From Lachnospiraceae bacterium (GTDB lineage Bacteria; Bacillota; Clostridia; Lachnospirales; Lachnospiraceae), in NCBI GenBank assembly GCA_017513125.1, contig JAFWDI010000015.1:34066-98065 (forward strand): a stretch of DNA of 64,000 nucleotides. Reading direction: 5' to 3'. Below are positions 61,789 to 64,000 of this stretch, one piece after another (positions within the stretch are counted from its first letter, which is position 1; each line of letters starts with the position of its first letter). Position numbers and translations under genes: made by a program. A model generated the notes under the pieces. It was not told the origin of the DNA and did not search any database. It saw only the letters and a program-made list of their open reading frames with translations.

Positions 61789-62361
61789 ATGACACTTTTT
61801 GACAGAGCTATCGCATTTGCCGTGGAAAAACACAGCGGCATGACGAGAAAGCGCGAGAGCACGCCGTACATCCTGCATCCGATGGAGGTGGCGACGATCG
61901 TCGGGACCATGTCCAGCGACGAGGAGCTTCTCGCCGCAGCGGTCCTTCATGACACGGTGGAGGACACCGACGCAACGATCGACGAGATCTATGAGCTTTT
62001 CGGCCCGCGGGTGGCGGCGCTGGTCCTGTCCGAGACCGAGGATAAGCGCGATGACCTGCCGCCGGAAGAGAGCTGGAGGGTCCGAAAGGAGGAATCGATC
62101 CTGGCGCTGAAAGCCGCGAAAGATCCGGCGGTCCAGGTCCTCTGGCTGGGCGATAAGCTCTCGAATATGCGATCCTTTTTCCGCGGCTGGAAGATCAGCG
62201 GGGACGTGGTCTGGAAGAGCTTTAACCAGAAAGATCCGGTGAAACAGGCGTGGTATTATCGGAGCATCGACGACGCGCTTTCGGAACTGAAAGGGTACGA
62301 GGCCTGGCAGGAGTACCACCGGCTGGTCGAGACCGTTTTTGCAGATATTCCGCGGGAGTAA
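61789..62361 (+). CDS. RelA/SpoT-type HD hydrolase (small alarmone hydrolase-like)
   Basis: A 190-residue single-domain metal-dependent HD phosphohydrolase. RESTPYILHPMEVA places a metal His at 30, followed by LHDTVEDT (His54-Asp55, Glu58-Asp59) and GDKLSNMR (Asp122), the arrangement seen in SpoT and MESH1-type (p)ppGpp hydrolases. No synthetase domain follows. The substrate is inferred. ATG 61789 is preferred, with GGAG six bases upstream; GTG 61774 overlapping the previous stop is possible. The gap to the fusion gene is 11 bases, so the three genes form one operon. Confidence 0.82.
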   Translation: MTLFDRAIAFAVEKHSGMTRKRESTPYILHPMEVATIVGTMSSDEELLAAAVLHDTVEDTDATIDEIYELFGPRVAALVLSETEDKRDDLPPEESWRVRKEESILALKAAKDPAVQVLWLGDKLSNMRSFFRGWKISGDVVWKSFNQKDPVKQAWYYRSIDDALSELKGYEAWQEYHRLVETVFADIPRE

Positions 62362-62378
62362 GGTGGAAGGAGTTTTTG

Positions 62379-64000
62379 ATGAAGAATGAGATCGTGATCG
62401 TCCTCGATTTCGGCGGGCAGTATAACCAGCTGATCGCGCGGCGCGTGCGCGAACTCGGGGTGTACTCCGAAGTGAAGCCCTGCACGCTGACCGCTGCGGA
62501 GCTGCGGGAGATCGCGCCGAAGGGCATCATCTTTACCGGCGGCCCGCAGAGCGTGTATGCGGCGGACTCGCCCGTGTGCGACCCGGAGATCTTCCGGCTG
62601 GGCATTCCGATCCTCGGGATCTGCTACGGCGCGCAGCTGATGGCGCACCTGCTCGGCGGGCGTGTGGATACCGCGCCGGTCAGCGAGTACGGCCACACCG
62701 CGGTCACGACCGACAGCCGCACGGTGCTGTTCGGCGGGACGTTCGGCGCGCAGCCCGGGGCCTTCGAGGACCGCGTGCATCCGCTGCAGGCGGTGTCGCC
62801 CGAGACGACGATGTGGATGAGCCACACGGACTATATCGCGGAGGTCCCTGACGGCTTTCGCGTGACCGCCCACACGCCGGTCTGCCCGGTCGCGGCCATG
62901 CAGGACGATGAGTGGGGGCTCTACGCGGTGCAGTTTCATCCCGAAGTGACGCATTCTCAGGAGGGCATGAAGGTGCTCTCGAACTTCGTGTTCGGCGTGT
63001 GCCGCTGCGCGGGCGACTGGCAGATGAGCACGTTTATCGAGGACACGGTCGCGGCGCTGCGGACGAAGATCGGCGGCGACCGCGTGCTGCTCGGGCTTTC
63101 GGGCGGCGTGGACTCGACCGTGGCGGCGGTGCTGCTGTCGCGCGCGATCGGGAAGCAGCTGACCTGCGTATTCGTCGATCACGGCCTGATGAGGAAGAAT
63201 GAAGGCGACGAAGTCGAGGCGGTCTTCGGGCCGGCCGGCGACTTCGACCTGAACTTCATCCGGGTCAATGCCCAGGAGCGCTACTATCAGAAACTCGCGG
63301 GCGTGACCGAGCCCGAACAGAAGCGGAAGATCATCGGCGCGGAGTTCATCCAGGTCTTCGGGGACGAGGCGCGGAGGCTGGCCGGTGAGGGCGGCTTCCG
63401 GTACATTGCCCAGGGGACCATCTATCCCGATGTCGTCGAGAGCGGCGCGGGCGGGCAGTCCGGTGCGGTGATCAAATCGCATCACAATGTCGGCGGGCTC
63501 CCGAAAGAGCTTGTGGTCGAGCTGGGCTTCGACGAGAAGCCCGTGGAGCCGCTGCGCGACCTGTTTAAGGACGAGGTGCGCCGGGTCGGGCTCGCGCTCG
63601 GGATCCCGGAGCATCTGGTGATGCGCCAGCCGTTCCCGGGACCGGGGCTGGGTGTGCGGATCGTCGGCGAGGTGACGCCGGAGAAGGTGCGGATCGTCCA
63701 GGAGGCGGACGCGGTGTTCCGCGAGGAACTCAGCGCGGCGGGCGTTGACGCGGAGCTGGGACAGTATTTCGCGGCGCTGACGAACATGCGCTCGGTCGGC
63801 GTGATGGGAGACGGCCGCACGTACGACTACGCGGTGTGCCTGCGGGCGGTGCTGACGACGGACTTCATGACCGCGGAGGCCGCGGAGATCCCGTGGACGG
63901 TGCTGCAGCGGACGATGGTGCGCATCATAAACGAGGTGAAGGGCGTGAACCGGGTGCTGTACGACCTGACGTCGAAGCCGCCGGGGACGATCGAGCTCGA
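62379..64000 (+). CDS. guaA: GMP synthase (glutamine-hydrolysing), 3' end just outside window
   Basis: Converts XMP to GMP. 540 residues are visible, and the last ones (TSKPPGTIEL) show that only the final codon or two and the stop are missing. The N-terminal class I glutaminase has the nucleophile Cys82 in GICYGAQ and the His/Glu of FHPEVTHS. The ATP pyrophosphatase domain has LGLSGGVDST, and the C-terminal dimerisation domain ends as usual. GGAAGGAG precedes ATG 62379. It follows the alarmone-hydrolase gene by 17 bases; GuaA and (p)ppGpp are linked in Firmicutes because (p)ppGpp inhibits GTP synthesis. Confidence 0.96.
   Translation, partial: MKNEIVIVLDFGGQYNQLIARRVRELGVYSEVKPCTLTAAELREIAPKGIIFTGGPQSVYAADSPVCDPEIFRLGIPILGICYGAQLMAHLLGGRVDTAPVSEYGHTAVTTDSRTVLFGGTFGAQPGAFEDRVHPLQAVSPETTMWMSHTDYIAEVPDGFRVTAHTPVCPVAAMQDDEWGLYAVQFHPEVTHSQEGMKVLSNFVFGVCRCAGDWQMSTFIEDTVAALRTKIGGDRVLLGLSGGVDSTVAAVLLSRAIGKQLTCVFVDHGLMRKNEGDEVEAVFGPAGDFDLNFIRVNAQERYYQKLAGVTEPEQKRKIIGAEFIQVFGDEARRLAGEGGFRYIAQGTIYPDVVESGAGGQSGAVIKSHHNVGGLPKELVVELGFDEKPVEPLRDLFKDEVRRVGLALGIPEHLVMRQPFPGPGLGVRIVGEVTPEKVRIVQEADAVFREELSAAGVDAELGQYFAALTNMRSVGVMGDGRTYDYAVCLRAVLTTDFMTAEAAEIPWTVLQRTMVRIINEVKGVNRVLYDLTSKPPGTIEL

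Overview
The window looks like a chromosomal stretch of a high-GC anaerobic member of the Bacillota (class Clostridia, perhaps related to Lachnospiraceae). The signs are a secA-prfB pair preceded by a long-form hibernation factor, QueH, a non-hydrolytic acetate/CoA-transferase energy metabolism, an NADP-type glutamate dehydrogenase, an Old-Yellow-Enzyme/2-enoate-reductase protein with a cysteine cluster, SigA-type RpoD, coaX, and consensus TTGACA/TATAAT promoters. The genus assignment is inference only. I saw no rRNA, tRNA, CRISPR array, insertion sequence or prophage. Coding density is very high and most genes are on the + strand.

Layout. 1-4 kb: the end of aspS, an SDR reductase, a secreted SH3b-NlpC/P60 hydrolase behind a perfect sigma-A promoter, and hpf on the - strand. 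4-12 kb: secA-prfB, then an aspartate-family block (hom, an ApgM-like probable homoserine kinase, lysC). 12-16.7 kb: the t6A tRNA-modification cluster tsaE-tsaB-rimI-rnz-tsaD, followed by galE. 16.8-22.7 kb: a membrane-anchored amidase, an XRE regulator, ilvE-ilvB-ilvN and a diacylglycerol kinase. 22.8-26 kb: rpoD, queH, ackA. 26-31.4 kb: a CoA-transferase, an OYE-family flavoenzyme and gdhA; the first and last of these end in two copies of one structured intergenic element. 31.4-39.1 kb: GNAT, trmO, a ferredoxin-type aldo/keto reductase, a four-repeat lipoprotein, a small charged LEA-like protein and an orphan carB. 39.2-43.2 kb: a cupin opposite a sugar/polyol operon (iron alcohol dehydrogenase, FGGY kinase, RpiB-like isomerase). 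43.3-51.8 kb: coaBC, a VOC protein, SDR and ferredoxin-AKR, a small lipoprotein, two tandem MoaF-like proteins, a flavodoxin-like reductase, a glycine-rich membrane protein, coaX and a ribbon-helix-helix protein. 51.8-58 kb: hflX-uvrB-uvrA. 58-62.4 kb: a tightly coupled three-gene signalling operon. The window ends with guaA, complete but for its last codon or two.

The signalling operon (58045-62361) is the strongest candidate for an undescribed system. A membrane sensor with a PP2C/SpoIIE-type phosphatase precedes a single polypeptide joining a STAS anti-sigma-antagonist domain, a phosphotransferase-fold kinase and an RsbW-like ATPase. A small RelA/SpoT-type HD hydrolase follows. This suggests a partner-switching module collapsed into one protein and tied to alarmone breakdown. 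Other points of interest are a covarying hairpin element found twice, a lipoprotein built from four WGDD repeats, a likely internal translation start in lysC, a prfB without the usual programmed frameshift, and several genes whose -10 box lies so close to the start codon that the mRNA should be leaderless.
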